From assembly GCF_036556685.1 (NCBI RefSeq), contig NZ_CP140614.1, positions 1,364,001 through 1,428,000 of the forward strand: a DNA stretch of 64,000 nt, written 5' to 3'. This document shows, piece after piece, positions 63,070-64,000 of this stretch; the stretch's first letter is position 1; the number at the start of each line of letters is the position of its first letter. The notes under the pieces are model-generated. The model was not told the DNA's origin. It made no database searches and was given only the letters and a program-made list of their open reading frames with translations. The stretch comes from Sulfurospirillum sp. 1612 (GTDB taxonomy: Bacteria > Campylobacterota > Campylobacteria > Campylobacterales > Sulfurospirillaceae). The translations under genes and the position numbers were made by a program.

Positions 63070-63075
63070 TATAAT
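63070..63075 (+). promoter_or_regulatory. merR-type gene -10 box
   Basis: TATAAT lies 24 bases before the GTG start of the regulator. The proVWX and regulator -10 boxes are divergent and about 50 bases apart. Confidence 0.55.
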
Positions 63076-63099
63076 GAGAAAATTTTAAAGGAACAACAC

Positions 63100-63441
63100 G
63101 TGGCACTATTAGACAACGATAAGAATATATTACCTATTAGTAGTATTGCAGAAATTTTAGCAACTAAGCCAAGAACACTGAAAATGTATGAAGAAAAAGG
63201 TCTATTGCCACAAGAGCGTCGACAGATCAAAAAACTTTATTCCATCAATGACATTAAATTGATTGCATTTGTACACTATCTTGCTAGTGTGAAAAAAATT
63301 AATGCGCATGGTATCAAATTTATATTAGACATGCTCTATAACAACATCGATGAACAAAACCGACAAGATTTTATCAATAAAGTAGAACTGGAAATGGAGA
63401 AGATATCTGGCAATGACGTCAAAGATATCGAAACGATGTAA
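63100..63441 (+). CDS. MerR-family transcriptional regulator
   Basis: A 113-residue DNA-binding protein. GTG 63100 is chosen because AAAGGA lies seven bases ahead and the TATAAT at 63070 falls inside the longer frame. The winged helix-turn-helix (about 14–60) shows SIAEILATKPRTLKMYEEKGLLP, here cited in part; this is the MerR/HspR signature. A short dimerisation helix follows, and no effector-binding domain or metal-binding cysteines are present. Divergent from proVWX, so control of betaine uptake is plausible but unproven. Confidence 0.85.
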   Translation: MALLDNDKNILPISSIAEILATKPRTLKMYEEKGLLPQERRQIKKLYSINDIKLIAFVHYLASVKKINAHGIKFILDMLYNNIDEQNRQDFINKVELEMEKISGNDVKDIETM

Positions 63442-63461
63442 CAAAAAGTAATCAAAAAGGC

Positions 63462-63795
63462 ACGACGATAAGCCGGGTTTTGTCGCGGGTGATTATTTAT
63501 CTACTTACTATCTTGCAATAGCACTCTAGCGAATGGTATTATCATGAGACGAAACCAATCCATTCTTGCTGCAGGTTGGGTTTACATAGCAATCTAGATT
63601 ACTCTAGACTCTGGTGAGCTCTTACCTCGCCGTTTCACCTTTGCCATACCTTTTTCAAAGTATGGTAGTTTACTTTCTGTTGCACTATCCCTTGGGTTAC
63701 CCCAGTCGTCCGTTAGACGAAACCCTGTCTCAAAGCAGCCCGGACTTTCCTCTTGAATCAAAAATCCAAGCAATCACCTGTCGTACCTTTAAGGA
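63462..63795 (-). ncRNA. rnpB: RNase P RNA (rnpB), bacterial type A
   Basis: Catalytic RNA of ribonuclease P, which matures tRNA 5' ends. On the minus strand the 5' conserved region GAGGAAAGTCCGGGCTGC (plus 63735–63752) and the 3' conserved region GACAAAACCCGGCTTATC (plus 63467–63484) are both present. CR II/III-type bases (GGGATAGTGCAACAGAAAG near plus 63676–63694) lie between. A TATAAT at plus 63800–63805 fixes the 5' end near 63793–63795. T-runs beyond 63462 probably end it. The boundaries are estimates. Confidence 0.94.
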
Positions 63796-63799
63796 CGAG

Positions 63800-63805
63800 A
63801 TTATA
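63800..63805 (-). promoter_or_regulatory. rnpB -10 box
   Basis: TATAAT on the minus strand begins one base past the truD stop codon, so the upstream promoter elements must lie within the end of truD. Confidence 0.65.
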
Positions 63806-64000
63806 TCATAATTTGTGTGTTAATTCTTCGAGTACCACTGTCGCATAAGAACCTTTAGGCAAACTAAAGTGGATTTCGAGCCAATTTTCTTCTTCTTTAT
63901 AGCGCGATTCTACATCGGTTAAAAATATCCAAGCAAAACGCCGTGAACCATTCATCTGTTTTAAGTACGCTTCTGCCTCACCGTAAATCTTATCATCCAA
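63806..64000 (-). CDS. truD: TruD tRNA pseudouridine(13) synthase, C-terminal part
   Basis: Only the last 64 codons are in the window; the gene continues past 64000. The ending SLPKGSYATVVLEEL is the typical TruD C-terminus, and the EGSRRP-like NGSRRFAWIF segment also fits. TruD modifies U13 of tRNA-Glu. The stop codon abuts the rnpB promoter. Confidence 0.82.
   Translation of the reverse strand: MDDKIYGEAEAYLKQMNGSRRFAWIFLTDVESRYKEEENWLEIHFSLPKGSYATVVLEELTHKL

Noticed and set aside
62845-63099. Long in-frame extension of the MerR-type gene
   Set aside because: It covers the start of proV and both divergent promoters; GTG 63100 has a good ribosome site and yields a normal MerR start.
63462-63795. 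Short frame on the plus strand (63614–63811) across this segment
   Set aside because: The segment is RNase P RNA on the minus strand; the frame has no homology and no ribosome site.
1-64000. Insertion sequences, prophage, integrons or defence islands
   Set aside because: No transposase, integrase, phage structural, restriction-modification or toxin–antitoxin genes were recognised; gene content is conserved core.

Overview
The window looks like chromosomal DNA from a motile member of the Campylobacterota (Epsilonproteobacteria), probably a free-living, Sulfurimonas- or Sulfurospirillum-like relative rather than a host-adapted Campylobacter. The DNA is AT-rich and very densely coded, and flagellar genes are scattered through housekeeping operons. 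Two gene orders match what I remember of Campylobacter: fliP–glmU–coaBC–x–uppS–prepilin peptidase–LptF/G–truA, and flgI–flgJ–flgM–flgN–flgK. Flagellar genes carry textbook epsilon-type sigma-54 (TTGGAAC-N5-TTGCTT) and sigma-28 promoters. The genus is inference.

Layout. 1–4.4 kb: a membrane diguanylate cyclase, an AzlCD amino-acid exporter, and the rod genes flgF/flgG. 4.4–17.4 kb: rpoD, a PAS-like unknown, a hemL/AtpZ cluster, a MetF-like protein, acnB, ftsK, flgL and HU. 17.4–23.8 kb: tRNA-Leu(CAA), a DksA-type protein, a GNAT–nitrilase fusion, an amino-acid ABC importer without its ATPase, fliP and a PomAB-type stator. 23.9–30.3 kb: the glmU–truA housekeeping operon. 30.3–40.3 kb: a GT39 glycosyltransferase, a degenerate dihydroorotase, gpsA, a K+ channel with an RCK partner, gatB, atpB, a DUF2400 protein and an orphan OppC-type permease. 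40.3–44.2 kb: late flagellar genes. 44.2–50.6 kb: a complete pstSCAB–phoU–regulator–kinase phosphate operon. 50.6–54.0 kb: rsmD and flaG–fliD–fliS. 54.1–59.7 kb: an aldo/keto reductase, two DMT transporters, a methyltransferase, a SEC-C protein, mutY and a thioredoxin. 59.8–64 kb: a glycine-betaine proVWX importer, a divergent MerR regulator, RNase P RNA and the 3' end of truD.

How the genes work together. Flagellar genes appear in three regulatory tiers. Sigma-54 sites precede flgF/flgG and flgI/flgJ; sigma-28 sites precede flgM–flgN–flgK, flgL and flaG–fliD–fliS; FlgM is the expected sigma-28 brake. The stator resembles the sodium-type PomA/PomB, and together with betaine uptake this fits a saline habitat. 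The phosphate operon has a repeat-containing promoter that could be the target of its own response regulator.

The most unusual signal is translational. Four genes (ftsK, an amino-acid ABC permease, a DMT transporter and proV) have no usable ATG/GTG/TTG near their expected N-terminus. In each, a strong AGGA-type ribosome site lies exactly six bases before an ATT, ATC or ATA codon, and starting there restores the missing first membrane helix or conserved N-terminal strand. I see no mobile element, prophage, CRISPR array or defence island. Every gap between genes is under about 300 bases, apart from the space occupied by RNase P RNA.
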